Notes: generated from the sequence alone by a model not told the origin. Numbered from the stretch's first letter, positions 26,222-34,362 are shown. The stretch: 55,572 bases of DNA from an uncultured Clostridia bacterium (GCA_947631995.1 CANRNT010000011.1:1-55572); one strand, 5' to 3'. Program-made: numbers and translations.

Positions 26222-27127
26222 TTACTGTGCAAACGTCTTTTGCGGTATGATTATATCCAACGCTTTGCGGTGATTTGTTATCTCCGCGACCTTATATTTT
26301 CCGCCTGCTTCGCCGTCCAGCGTCCACGCTATTTCCTCATCGCAGGTTATCCTGAGCGACGAGGTCTTGAAGGTTACAAAATGCTTTGGGTCAAGGTCGC
26401 CGACCACTAGCTTTGCGAGCAGCCCCTGAAATTCCATAATGCCGTTGGGCATTTTTATCAGCACGACTTCAAACAGACCGTCGTCAAAGAAAACGTCCTT
26501 AGTAGTTATGAGCTGCTTCATGCCGCCGACCGAAAAGGCATTTGTGACCATACCGAGTATAAAGTCGCCCTGAAGTGTTTCGCCGTCATGCTCCACGGTA
26601 AGTTCATATGCCTCCAGCTTATTCAGACGTTTTGCGCCCTCCAGCACATAGGCAAGATGACCGAGGACGTTTTTTACGTTCTGCGGAGTTTCATAAGAAA
26701 CGTCCGTAAAAGCGCCGAACGCTGCCACATAGCAGTAATACTCGCCGTTGAAAGAGCCGATATCTATATTATACTGCTTGCCCTCCAGCACGTTTTTGGC
26801 GGCTTCTGATACGTTCTTAGGTATCTCGACGCTTCTGGCAAAGTCGTTTGTCGTACCCGACGGAATATACCCCAGCGGCACGTTTACACCGCTTTTCAGT
26901 ATGCCTTTTATGCTTTCGCTCAGCGTACCGTCGCCGCCCGAGACTACTATCATATCATATTTTTCCGCCATTTCGCTTATCTTTTCGTATGCGTCCATAC
27001 GGTACTGGGTAGGATACACCGTAACGAGATATCCTCCCGAGGTAAACGTATTTACGATATCGTTCAGATTGGAAGCCGTTTGGCTTTTGCCTGCGCGGGC
27101 ATTATAAACGAATAACATATTTTTCAT
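26222..27127 (-). CDS. Diacylglycerol kinase-family lipid kinase (YegS/DgkB-like)
   Basis: The protein has 301 residues. The DAGK catalytic domain shows Asn-Ala-Arg-Ala-Gly-Lys-Ser near residue 10 and Gly-Gly-Asp-Gly-Thr near 62-66. Pro-Ser-Gly-Thr-Thr-Asn-Asp-Phe-Ala-Arg follows near 88. The C-terminal half has the strand-rich domain with Asp-Asp-Gly-Leu-Phe-Glu-Val. Members phosphorylate diacylglycerol or related lipids at the inner membrane face, recycling lipid from envelope polymer synthesis. The exact lipid cannot be told from sequence. Confidence 0.88.
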   Translation of the reverse strand: MKNMLFVYNARAGKSQTASNLNDIVNTFTSGGYLVTVYPTQYRMDAYEKISEMAEKYDMIVVSGGDGTLSESIKGILKSGVNVPLGYIPSGTTNDFARSVEIPKNVSEAAKNVLEGKQYNIDIGSFNGEYYCYVAAFGAFTDVSYETPQNVKNVLGHLAYVLEGAKRLNKLEAYELTVEHDGETLQGDFILGMVTNAFSVGGMKQLITTKDVFFDDGLFEVVLIKMPNGIMEFQGLLAKLVVGDLDPKHFVTFKTSSLRITCDEEIAWTLDGEAGGKYKVAEITNHRKALDIIIPQKTFAQ

Positions 27128-27263
27128 AATTACTGTCCTTATCCGCTATAATAATAATGTGTTACATATCTCTGCAAAAAATATTTTATACCATTTTACA
27201 CATTTTGTCAATAGCAATTATCGGTCACGGCAGACATAATTTTTATTTTGAGCGGCGCTGCCC

Positions 27264-27292
27264 TTTACAAAGCTGAAAAAATATGTTAAAAT
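27264..27292 (+). promoter_or_regulatory. Promoter of the 27.3-31.9 kb gene run
   Basis: TTTACA (27264-27269), 17 bases and TAAAAT (27287-27292) place the start of transcription near 27299. Confidence 0.7.
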
Positions 27293-27328
27293 ATTCTGTA
27301 TATGATGTGCGTTAAGGAGCTGGATATT

Positions 27329-28174
27329 TTGTTTAAAACTTTTTTATACGCCGTTAAAATGCTGTGGAGGATATTCAGCGCGGCTTTGGTATCGGCGTGC
27401 GCGGTCACTGTGGTATGGTGGCTGTTGGGCAAAACTACAAAGCTGGCTGATACTTTGTTCTTCTTTTTTTCCGTATTTGGTACTGCGGTGCTGGTCTTTA
27501 CGTCCATATGCGCGATAAGGCTGGCTGTAAAGGGCAAAAAAGCAGCCCGCATATATGCCGACACTCTTGTCAACGGATACACGGATAAGTTTTTCTCATA
27601 CTATGAAAACCGCGTAAAAAGGGCAAAGCGGAAAAATTCCAAGAACTCGGCAATGCTTGCGCTCGCTTCGTGCTATTCGGAGGCTTCCAGATACGACGAC
27701 GCAATGAACGTTTTGGACTCTATGGACTTTCTGTCGATGAGCGAGCCGATGAGAGCTTCATATTTTAACACACTTCTGTACACCGCGATACTGTCCGACG
27801 ACCTGAGCAAAGCGGAAAAGATATATATGTCTGGCAAATATCTTCTGGAAAAATACAGCCGCGGCTCTTCGGGCTGCGAGATAGCTCACACTCTGGCGGC
27901 TCTGGAATTTGCCAGAGGCAATGTTTACACGGCGGAACAGATGATACTTGAAATATTGGACGGCCCGGTATCGGACATGACCGCCTCGGGTTGCGGAGTT
28001 TATCTGGTGATGATATATCTTCAGACGGAAAGATTTGAAAAAGCCAAACTTGCGGCGGAGATGACTTTCCCCGTAATAGCGGGATACCGTGACAAACAGA
28101 TAATGCTTCGCCTTATGAAGATAATAGAAAACATTTACTCCGTGCGCGGAGATACTATAATACAGGAGAGCTGA
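27329..28174 (+). CDS. Membrane protein with tetratricopeptide-like C-terminal domain
   Basis: I place the start at TTG 27329, nine bases after AAGGAG. The ATG at 27302 would lie almost at the predicted transcription start and has no ribosome site. That gives 281 residues. Two transmembrane helices (about residues 8-35 and 43-68) are followed by a cytoplasmic domain of paired helices: Ala-x-Leu-Ala-x-Cys-Tyr-x-Glu-Ala, then Ala-x-Leu-x-Phe-Ala-x-Gly-Asn. This resembles tetratricopeptide repeats for protein contacts. I do not recognise a named family. It lies two bases before the next gene, so the two are co-translated. Confidence 0.65.
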   Translation: MFKTFLYAVKMLWRIFSAALVSACAVTVVWWLLGKTTKLADTLFFFFSVFGTAVLVFTSICAIRLAVKGKKAARIYADTLVNGYTDKFFSYYENRVKRAKRKNSKNSAMLALASCYSEASRYDDAMNVLDSMDFLSMSEPMRASYFNTLLYTAILSDDLSKAEKIYMSGKYLLEKYSRGSSGCEIAHTLAALEFARGNVYTAEQMILEILDGPVSDMTASGCGVYLVMIYLQTERFEKAKLAAEMTFPVIAGYRDKQIMLRLMKIIENIYSVRGDTIIQES

Positions 28175-28176
28175 AC

Positions 28177-28680
28177 ATGGTAGAAGAACTTGCAAACTGG
28201 TTTACTTCCGCTCTTTCGGGACTTCCAAAGGAGCTTATAATATTCGTCATATCAATGATACCTATATTGGAGCTGCGCGGCGGCATAATCGCGGCTTCGC
28301 TGCTTCATGTGCCTATAACAGCGGCTATACCGATATGCCTTATAGGAAACATAATACCCATACCGTTCATTCTGCTTTTCATAACGAAGATATTCGAGCT
28401 TATGAAAAAGACAAAGCACTTAGGCGGCTTGGTGACAAAGCTTGAAAACAAAGCTATGGGAAAGAGCGACAAGATAAAAAAATACGAGTTCTGGGGACTG
28501 GTGCTGTTCGTCGGCATACCTTTGCCGGGAACGGGCGCCTGGACAGGTTCACTCATCGCCGCGCTTCTCGGAGTAAAGCTTAAAAAAGCCGTTCCTGCGA
28601 TATTTATAGGTCTGCTGCTGGCAACGCTGATAATGTGTACGGTATCGTATTTTATACCGTGGCTGATAGCGGCTCTTTAA
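28177..28680 (+). CDS. COG2426/small multidrug export-family membrane protein
   Basis: The protein (167 residues) has about five hydrophobic segments. Ile-Pro-Ile-Leu-Glu-Leu-Arg-Gly-Gly near residue 30 and Val-Gly-Ile-Pro-Leu-Pro-Gly-Thr-Gly-Ala-Trp-Thr-Gly near 113-125 are the characteristic motifs of the Sm_multidrug_ex (COG2426) family. The family name is historical and the transported substrate is not established. It follows the membrane tetratricopeptide-like gene after two bases and AGGAG, and precedes the glycoside hydrolase gene by 22 bases. Confidence 0.85.
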   Translation: MVEELANWFTSALSGLPKELIIFVISMIPILELRGGIIAASLLHVPITAAIPICLIGNIIPIPFILLFITKIFELMKKTKHLGGLVTKLENKAMGKSDKIKKYEFWGLVLFVGIPLPGTGAWTGSLIAALLGVKLKKAVPAIFIGLLLATLIMCTVSYFIPWLIAAL

Positions 28681-28702
28681 AACATCGAAAAGAGATGATA
28701 TT

Positions 28703-31387
28703 ATGCTTCACACCGATGATATTTCAGGAGCGTGGGAGTTTTCGTTTGACAAAAACGGCGGATACAGCGACGTTATTTTTCTGCCAGACACGACCTCTCA
28801 CGCCAGGAAAGGCAAGTACAATGACAGCGGCGAAACGGGACATCTGACCGATACATATGCTTATGAGGGCAGCGCGTGGTTCAAAAAAAGCGTGCTGCTC
28901 AAAAAATGCGATAGCGGCGAAAAGACCGAGCTGTATCTTGAAAGGACAAGGATAACGCGGCTTTATATTGACGGACAGTTCATAGGTGAATGCGACAGCC
29001 TGTGTTCTCCGCACATATATGATGTTACACGCTTCTGCGACGGCGGCAGTCATGATATAGAGATATGCGTTTCCAACGTCGGATACAAGACAAGCGGCGG
29101 TCACATGACATCGCCCGACACGCAGACAAACTGGCTCGGCATAACGGGGCGCATAGAGCTGATAAGATACGGCGCTTCGCGTGCCGAAAACGTCCGTATA
29201 TACAGCGAGGTCGAAAGCGGCAGTATCATAGCTGTTTTTGATGTTTACGGCGAGGATACGGACAAAATTTCGGTGTATGCCGATGACGGTAAAAAGAAAT
29301 ATCCTGCAAAAATAACAACAGACCAAAGAAGTGTTTCGGCGGTCATGACCATAGGCGGCGAGGCTAAGCTCTGGAGCGAGTTTTCGCCTTTTCTGTATGA
29401 TGTTGTTATAGATACTGACGGCGACATGGTCACAAAAAAGGCAGGCATAAGAAAGCTTTCCTGCAAGGGCGGAAAGTTTCTTATAAACGACAGGGAGACC
29501 TTTCTTCGCGGCAAGCACGACGCTATGATATTCCCGTTGACAGGCTATGCGCCTACCGACACCGAAAGCTGGCTCAGGGTAATGAAAACGGCTCGTGAGT
29601 TCGGGATAAATCATTACCGTTTTCACACCTGCTGTCCGCCTGAGGCGGCGTTTGAAGCTGCCGATATTCTCGGTATATATCTGGAGCCTGAGCTGCCGTT
29701 CTGGGGAACTGTTGCGGCGCAGGGCGAGGACGGATACAACGCCGAGGAGCAGGAGTACCTTATCGCAGAGGGAAAAAACATACTCAGGACGTTCGGAGAT
29801 CACCCGTCGTTTTGTATGATGTCCTTGGGGAACGAGCTATGGGGCAGTCCCGAACGCATAAACGAGATGATAGGCATACTGAAAAGCTTCGATGACAGGC
29901 CGCTGTACACTCAAGGCTCGAACAACTTTCAATTTTTTCCAAGGACTGTGGAGAATGACGATTTTTTCGTAGGTGTCAGGTTATCGTCCTCGCGCCTTAT
30001 AAGGGGCTCTTATGCTATGTGCGACGCTCCGCTGGGTCATGTTCAGGCAGATGTGCCAAGCACATTAAAGGATTACGACGCCGCTGTGCGCGGGGATCTC
30101 AAAGACAGCGAAAGCACGGGCGGCAAAATAAGTATCCAGTACGGAACGGGAGTCAGGGAAATTGAAGCTGTCGGCTCGCAGGGAGGCTTTTGTCCTGATA
30201 TACCTATCGTCACGCACGAGATAGGTCAGTACGAAATATTCCCGGACTTCAAAGAGATAAGCAAGTACACAGGCTCTCTGAAGCCAAAAAACTTTGAGAT
30301 ATTAAAAAAGCGTCTGGCGAAAAAGGGGTTGGCACACCTGGCTGACGACTTTTTCAAAGTAAGCGGCGCGCTGGCTGTAAGCTGTTATAAGGAAGAGCTT
30401 GAAGCCGCTCTTCGCTCACGCTTATTGGCAGGCTGTCAGATACTCGATATACAGGATTTCAGCGGACAGGGTACTGCGCTCGTCGGCGTTCTGGACGCAT
30501 TTATGGAAAACAAGGGACTGATAACCGCCGAGCAATGGAGGGAGTTTTTCTCACAGAGCGTTATACTCGCGCGATTTGACAGTTACGTATATACAAACGG
30601 GCAGAAATTCTCGGCGCTCATACAGCTTACCGACCACGGGAACTGTTCATATGCGGGAAGGACTTTGTCGTGGACGCTGGGGAACGCTTCGGGAAGCTTT
30701 ACTATTCCCGAGTACGGCTGCTATGCGGACATCGGCAGGATAGATACCGTCATTGACGCGCAGGCGGGAAGCGTTACGCTTTCCTTGCGTATTGACGGAA
30801 GCGACATAAAAAATCATTACGTTCTTAATGTTGTAAAAGATATCCCTTGCCCCGACACCGACGGCTGCTGCATATGCAAAGAAGTTGACAACGAAGCCGT
30901 CAAAGCGCTGAAAAGCGGCAGGAACGTTATTATATTTTCAAAGCCCGATGAGAGCGACAGCATAGAAGGCTTTTACTGCACCGACTTTTGGTGCTATCCG
31001 ATGTTCAAAGGCATATCGGAGAAAATGGGCAAGCCTGTTCCGACAGGCACGATGGGTCTGCTCATAGACAACGCTCACCCTGCGCTGGCAGGTTTCCCGT
31101 GCGAAAGGTATTCAACGCCTGTGTGGTACAGACCCGTAAGCTGTTCAAGAAGCGTTATACTGGACGGCAGGAGCGACGGCGTAAACGTAATCGTGCGGAC
31201 GATAGACAACTTCGAGCGATGTCACGACCTGGCTTTTATATATGAGTATGAGCTTTACGGCGGCAAGGTAGTAGTATGCGGCTGCGAATACGAAGAGCTG
31301 ATACGTTCAGCGGAGGGACGCGCGTTGGCTTCTTCCCTGCTCGACTATGTAAGACAACAGAACGATACGTCAGCACCCTGCATATAA
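28703..31387 (+). CDS. Glycoside hydrolase family 2-like enzyme
   Basis: The 894-residue protein lacks a signal peptide and is therefore cytoplasmic. Residues 1-170 form a jelly-roll sugar-binding domain (Gly-x-Trp-Phe near the start, Trp-Leu-Gly-Ile-Thr-Gly-Arg-Ile near 150). An immunoglobulin-like domain follows. A TIM-barrel domain from about 255 contains Leu-Arg-Gly-Lys-His-Asp and Phe-Arg-Phe-His-type strands. Leu-Gly-Asn-Glu-Leu holds the likely acid/base Glu (about 378). Thr-His-Glu-Ile-Gly-Gln-Tyr-Glu holds the likely nucleophile (about 505). This is the GH2 plan (beta-galactosidase, glucuronidase and others); the exact sugar is not predictable. The stop codon sits inside a hairpin that covers the ribosome site of the next gene. 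Confidence 0.85.
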   Translation: MLHTDDISGAWEFSFDKNGGYSDVIFLPDTTSHARKGKYNDSGETGHLTDTYAYEGSAWFKKSVLLKKCDSGEKTELYLERTRITRLYIDGQFIGECDSLCSPHIYDVTRFCDGGSHDIEICVSNVGYKTSGGHMTSPDTQTNWLGITGRIELIRYGASRAENVRIYSEVESGSIIAVFDVYGEDTDKISVYADDGKKKYPAKITTDQRSVSAVMTIGGEAKLWSEFSPFLYDVVIDTDGDMVTKKAGIRKLSCKGGKFLINDRETFLRGKHDAMIFPLTGYAPTDTESWLRVMKTAREFGINHYRFHTCCPPEAAFEAADILGIYLEPELPFWGTVAAQGEDGYNAEEQEYLIAEGKNILRTFGDHPSFCMMSLGNELWGSPERINEMIGILKSFDDRPLYTQGSNNFQFFPRTVENDDFFVGVRLSSSRLIRGSYAMCDAPLGHVQADVPSTLKDYDAAVRGDLKDSESTGGKISIQYGTGVREIEAVGSQGGFCPDIPIVTHEIGQYEIFPDFKEISKYTGSLKPKNFEILKKRLAKKGLAHLADDFFKVSGALAVSCYKEELEAALRSRLLAGCQILDIQDFSGQGTALVGVLDAFMENKGLITAEQWREFFSQSVILARFDSYVYTNGQKFSALIQLTDHGNCSYAGRTLSWTLGNASGSFTIPEYGCYADIGRIDTVIDAQAGSVTLSLRIDGSDIKNHYVLNVVKDIPCPDTDGCCICKEVDNEAVKALKSGRNVIIFSKPDESDSIEGFYCTDFWCYPMFKGISEKMGKPVPTGTMGLLIDNAHPALAGFPCERYSTPVWYRPVSCSRSVILDGRSDGVNVIVRTIDNFERCHDLAFIYEYELYGGKVVVCGCEYEELIRSAEGRALASSLLDYVRQQNDTSAPCI

Positions 31388-31400
31388 TGTATGCAGGGTG
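31374..31400 (+). promoter_or_regulatory. Hairpin covering GH2 stop and amidase ribosome site
   Basis: CACCCTGCAT (31374-31383) pairs perfectly with ATGCAGGGTG (31391-31400). The 3' arm contains GGGTG, the ribosome site of the gene at 31408, and the loop holds the GH2 stop codon. Confidence 0.7.
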
Positions 31401-31407
31401 ATACTTT

Positions 31408-31896
31408 ATGCTTACCGAATACCGTCTTGACAAGGCGGCGGCGGTAGAGTATGCACAAAAATGGGCTAAGTCGCGCAATCCGATGTACTATGACTTTGAA
31501 GATATAGGCGGCGACTGCACGAGCTTTGTATCACAATGCCTGCGTGCAGGCGGGGCTGTAATGAATTATACCCGTGACACGGGCTGGTACTACAATACTT
31601 CTTACGACAGGTCGGCGTCATGGTCCAGCGTTTTCTATCTCCACAAGTTTCTTACCGAAAATGTCGGAGCAGGCCCGTTTGGTAAAGAGGTACCCGTGGA
31701 TACTGCTGCTGTAGGCGATATAATTCAGCTTGGCAACGATGAGAAATTCTATCACAGTCTGTTTGTAACAGACAAGCGCGGCGGCAGGATATACGTCTGC
31801 GCTCATACAAACGATGCATACAACATTCCGCTGTCATACTATGAATACAAAAAAGCGCGCTGTATAAATATACTCGGCGCGCGAAGATATGAATGA
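31408..31896 (+). CDS. Amidase_6-type putative amidase
   Basis: This 162-residue protein matches the Amidase_6 (PF12671) pattern: Ala-x-x-Tyr-Ala-x-x-Trp near residue 14, Gly-Gly-Asp-Cys-Thr-Ser-Phe-Val-Ser-Gln-Cys near 34-44, and a late Tyr-His-Ser-Leu-Phe-Val-Thr. Cys37 and the His near 112 are the likely cysteine-peptidase pair. Members are NlpC/P60-like enzymes thought to cut peptide or amide bonds, often in cell wall. No signal peptide is present, which is unusual for a wall enzyme. It is probably coupled to the upstream glycosidase through the hairpin at 31374. Confidence 0.8.
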   Translation: MLTEYRLDKAAAVEYAQKWAKSRNPMYYDFEDIGGDCTSFVSQCLRAGGAVMNYTRDTGWYYNTSYDRSASWSSVFYLHKFLTENVGAGPFGKEVPVDTAAVGDIIQLGNDEKFYHSLFVTDKRGGRIYVCAHTNDAYNIPLSYYEYKKARCINILGARRYE

Positions 31897-31898
31897 CC

Positions 31899-31924
31899 AC
31901 GCTCTCGGCTACTGCTGAGGGCGT
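31899..31924 (+). terminator. Stem-loop after the amidase gene
   Basis: ACGCTCTCGGC pairs with GCTGAGGGCGT (two wobbles) around a short loop. The T-run is weak, so termination efficiency is uncertain. Confidence 0.5.
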
Positions 31925-31950
31925 TTATAAAGAATAATGGATAGCGAAAA

Positions 31951-32084
31951 GTGTAGTGAATAGTGAATAGTGAATAGTGAATAGTGAATAGTACAGAAAC
32001 GCCTTATAACATTTACTATAAACTATTCACTATATAATACAAATCAAAAGTAGAATAGAACAGAAAGAATTATGGTTTTGTTTT
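31951..32084. repeat. AGTGAAT heptamer element, copy 1
   Basis: Five or so tandem AGTGAAT units are followed by a spacer and the inverted ACTATTCACTATATAATAC arm, then a unique tail. The last 77 bases or so are identical in copy 2 (32172-32306). No gene is present between 31897 and 32392. Confidence 0.8.
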
Positions 32085-32171
32085 AGTGAAGTTGCAAGAC
32101 TACCCGCATAAGAAAAAAGCCTGTTATACCACAAGGTATGCGCCGCCAACAATATATGGCGGAGAGGACAG

Positions 32172-32306
32172 GTGTAGTGAATAGTGAATAGAGAAAAGTG
32201 AATAGTGAATAGTACAAAAATCCCCTTAAAACATTTACTATAAACTATTCACTATATAATACAAATCAAAAGTAGAATAGAACAGAAAGAATTATGGTTT
32301 TGTTTT
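32172..32306. repeat. AGTGAAT heptamer element, copy 2
   Basis: A second copy of the 134-base element starts 221 bases after the first. It has fewer and interrupted heptamers but the same inverted arm and tail. Two further stem-loops (CGCCGAC...GTCGGCG near 32340, CACTTCGGC...GCCGAAGTG at 32372-32392) lie between it and the tRNA remnant. Confidence 0.8.
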
Positions 32307-32392
32307 CTGAAAGGCGAAAGACTTACAGAAAACAAAATCGCCGACCCATAGTCGGCGAAATAATTCTTCGGCACTTCGGCAAAGCCGAAGTG

Positions 32393-32437
32393 TGGTGAGC
32401 TATCCGGGATTCGAACCCGGGACACCTTGATTAAAAG
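32393..32437 (-). other. tRNA-Lys(TTT) 3' half: attachment-site remnant
   Basis: The minus strand reads as the exact 3' half of a tRNA. It has loop CTTTTAA (anticodon TTT), stem 3' strand TCAAG, variable bases GTGTC, T-arm CCGGG-TTCGAAT-CCCGG, acceptor strand ATAGCTC, discriminator A and CCA. Upstream of the anticodon loop the sequence does not continue as a tRNA. This is what remains at one end when an element integrates into a tRNA gene; the intact gene should be at the far end, beyond the window. Confidence 0.88.
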
Positions 32438-32443
32438 ATAATC

Positions 32444-32473
32444 AAAGAACGGCAAATACCGTTCTTTTTTTAT
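32444..32473. terminator. Terminator at the left edge of the element
   Basis: AAAGAACGG and CCGTTCTTT form a perfect 9-bp stem with a CAAATA loop and a run of T. It would insulate the element from chromosomal transcription. Confidence 0.85.
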
Positions 32474-32572
32474 ACCGTAAATCACGGTTAAATGCCAAAT
32501 GGCTTTAACAATACGACGACACAGGTAGCTAACTGTCGGGCAGGCTTCTTACTTCCCCTGCCCTGTCGTATT
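32474..32572 (+). promoter_or_regulatory. Cluster of inverted repeats before parA
   Basis: Three structures follow one another. ACCGT/ACGGT is at 32474-32488. GTTAAA-GCC with GGC-TTTAAC is at 32487-32509. An outer stem AATACGAC/GTCGTATT (32510-32517 with 32565-32572) encloses GGGCAGG/CCTGCCC (32538-32544 with 32557-32563) and a weaker ACAG/CTGT arm. It could be a structured leader of parA, a transfer origin or a replication-related site; sequence alone does not decide. Confidence 0.5.
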
Positions 32573-32615
32573 TATAGAAAAAGAAGTAAAAAACAACCGA
32601 AAGGAAGTAAATGAA

Positions 32616-33401
32616 ATGAAAAGAACAAAGATCATCTCAATCGCAAACGAAAAGGGCGGCGTGGGCAAGACGACTACTACTCACAATCTTGGCAGCGCTC
32701 TGGCTCAGCTCGGCAGAAAGGTGCTTGTTGTTGACCTTGACAAGCAATGCAACCTCACTTCCCTGTGCGGCGGTGCAGGAGAAAAGAGCATATGTGATCT
32801 GATCTACGAGGAGTGTATGGGCAGAAGCACTCCAGCCGCCGATGTCATCAGAACATCAGAGAACGGACTGGACTACATAGGCTCATCAAAGATGCTCGAC
32901 AGTATGAACTCTCAGATAGCCAGCAACCCTGACTGCGCATATGTACTAAAGAATATTTTTTCTTCGGCAGAGTTTGAAAAGTATGATTATATATTCTTTG
33001 ACAACAAACCTGCGATAGACATTCTGACACAAAACGCGCTTAACACTTCTGACGGCATCATCATTCCGATAGAAGCAGGTCTATTTGCCTTTGACGGTAT
33101 CGACAGCATACTTTCTAAGGTCAGGTCTATAAATGCTACGACTAATCCTCGCCTGAAAGTAACCGGCATACTTTACAATAAGTCAGAGCACGTTACCGAA
33201 TTTGGCAAGGCTATAGATGCAGCCACGCAAGAAAACTTTGGCAAGCTTATGTTCTCAACGCAGATACCTTATCGCAAAGCTCAGACCGAACGTGCTATTT
33301 CTATGAATACAGGCTGCGTGAACATGAAGAACAATACTCTTGCACAAGTGTATATGCAACTGGCTAACGAATTTGAAGCAAGAGTCGGCAGAAACTATTG
33401 A
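32616..33401 (+). CDS. parA: ParA-family partition ATPase
   Basis: This is a 261-residue, small ParA (type Ib or SMC-type length) without an N-terminal DNA-binding domain. The deviant Walker A Lys-Gly-Gly-Val-Gly-Lys-Thr-Thr is at residues 13-20. Val-Val-Asp-Leu-Asp-Lys-Gln near 40 is the A' motif. In the Walker B region the usual Asp-x-Pro-Pro is Asp-Asn-Lys-Pro. ParA ATPases move or position DNA bound by ParB. It is the first gene of the element; ParB is encoded 1 kb downstream with a toxin pair in between. GGAAG precedes the ATG. Confidence 0.93.
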   Translation: MKRTKIISIANEKGGVGKTTTTHNLGSALAQLGRKVLVVDLDKQCNLTSLCGGAGEKSICDLIYEECMGRSTPAADVIRTSENGLDYIGSSKMLDSMNSQIASNPDCAYVLKNIFSSAEFEKYDYIFFDNKPAIDILTQNALNTSDGIIIPIEAGLFAFDGIDSILSKVRSINATTNPRLKVTGILYNKSEHVTEFGKAIDAATQENFGKLMFSTQIPYRKAQTERAISMNTGCVNMKNNTLAQVYMQLANEFEARVGRNY

Positions 33402-33426
33402 CATTGGGAATAATAAGTAGTATAAT
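33398..33426 (+). promoter_or_regulatory. Perfect promoter for the toxin pair
   Basis: TTGACA (33398-33403), 17 bases and TATAAT (33421-33426). The -35 box overlaps the parA stop codon, so the pair is transcribed independently of parA. Confidence 0.9.
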
Positions 33427-33455
33427 TGTTACAACAAAAATTAAGGAGTGATACT

Positions 33456-33725
33456 ATGGCTGAAATTAAGAACAACAAAAGCATCGTCGATACCTTTGAT
33501 CACGAACTTGGAATGACCGAAGAAGAAGTTGACTTTCGCTTTAAGGAAGCAGTAAGGCTTGCTAAAGAAAAATCACGTATAATGGGCAAACCCACCTGTG
33601 AATTTGACAGAGAACTTATGCAGCCGTATATTTTGTACCCCGACGGTCACCGCGAATATCCTCCGTTCCACGATTTTGCAGAAGATGATGAAAGGCTGCC
33701 AAAAAACAGGCGGAGGAAAATGTAA
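33456..33725 (+). CDS. Probable antitoxin or partner of the zeta-like kinase
   Basis: The 89-residue acidic protein starts at ATG 33456, seven bases after AAGGAG; the open frame upstream has no ribosome site. It is predicted to be helical, with Thr-Glu-Glu-Glu-Val-Asp-Phe-Arg-Phe-Lys-Glu-Ala-Val. The C-terminal half contains Tyr-Pro-Asp-Gly-His-Arg-Glu-Tyr-Pro and ends in a basic cluster. I do not recognise the family. It lies one base before the zeta-like gene and shares its promoter, the position expected of an antitoxin, so the role is inferred from context. Confidence 0.6.
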   Translation: MAEIKNNKSIVDTFDHELGMTEEEVDFRFKEAVRLAKEKSRIMGKPTCEFDRELMQPYILYPDGHREYPPFHDFAEDDERLPKNRRRKM

Positions 33726-33726
33726 C

Positions 33727-34362
33727 ATGGTCAAAAATTACAAGCCTATGATCCTAGTCTTTGCAGGAGCTAACGGCTCAGGTAAGTCCACAATAACCGG
33801 TTTGGTTGATACTATTGGTAAATACGTAAATGCTGACGAAATAAAGAAGTCAATGCTTTGTTCTGATCTTGCTGCTGCTGAGTGTGCGGAACAAATCAGA
33901 GAACAATGTGTTGATAATTTGCAGGACTTTACATTTGAAACAGTATTATCCACACCACGAAATTTGGAGCTTTTGAAAAGGGCAAAAGAAAAAGGATATT
34001 TTATTAAATCCTTTTATGTACTCACCTCATCTCCTGAAATCAATATAGCAAGAGTACAAACGCGAGCGATAAACGGCGGTCATGACGTTCCTGTTGATAA
34101 AATACGTTCCAGATACACAAGAACATTAGCTATGTTGCCGAGCCTGATCAAGATTTGTGATATATGCAATGTATATGATAATTCCTTAGAACAGCCTGAA
34201 AGAATATTCAGTAAAAAGCTAGGGACATATCGTTTGTGGGAAACAGCAACTTGGAATAAAGAAAAAATCATAGCTCTTACTCATCAGCAAGAATACACCC
34301 AAATGTTTTTGAAACCTACAAATTCTGTATCGGTTACCGGCAGTACAAAACGAAAAAGATAA
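33727..34362 (+). CDS. Zeta-toxin-like P-loop kinase
   Basis: The 211-residue kinase starts at ATG 33727, set by GGAGG 10 bases upstream and the one-base gap from its partner. Walker A Gly-Ala-Asn-Gly-Ser-Gly-Lys-Ser-Thr lies at residues 14-22. A following Asn-Ala-Asp-Glu-Ile, then Phe-Glu-Thr-Val-Leu-Ser near 74, match zeta/PezT-type folds. A late Arg-x-Gln-x-Arg ... Gly-Gly-His-Asp-Val-Pro segment and Ile-x2-Arg-Tyr-x-Arg-Thr-Leu match as well. Zeta toxins phosphorylate UDP-N-acetylglucosamine and block wall synthesis; some relatives of this shape are harmless kinases. A terminator follows. Confidence 0.8.
   Translation: MVKNYKPMILVFAGANGSGKSTITGLVDTIGKYVNADEIKKSMLCSDLAAAECAEQIREQCVDNLQDFTFETVLSTPRNLELLKRAKEKGYFIKSFYVLTSSPEINIARVQTRAINGGHDVPVDKIRSRYTRTLAMLPSLIKICDICNVYDNSLEQPERIFSKKLGTYRLWETATWNKEKIIALTHQQEYTQMFLKPTNSVSVTGSTKRKR

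Noticed and set aside
28724-29803. Open frame of 359 codons opposite the glycoside hydrolase gene
   Set aside because: No start signal and no family pattern. The opposite strand has a clear GH2 protein.
31951-32306. CRISPR array
   Set aside because: The tandem units are only seven bases with no unique spacers of constant length, and no cas genes are present.
32393-32473. Complete tRNA-Lys gene with an intron or unusual 5' half
   Set aside because: The sequence 5' of the anticodon loop forms a terminator stem and does not supply D-arm or acceptor strands.
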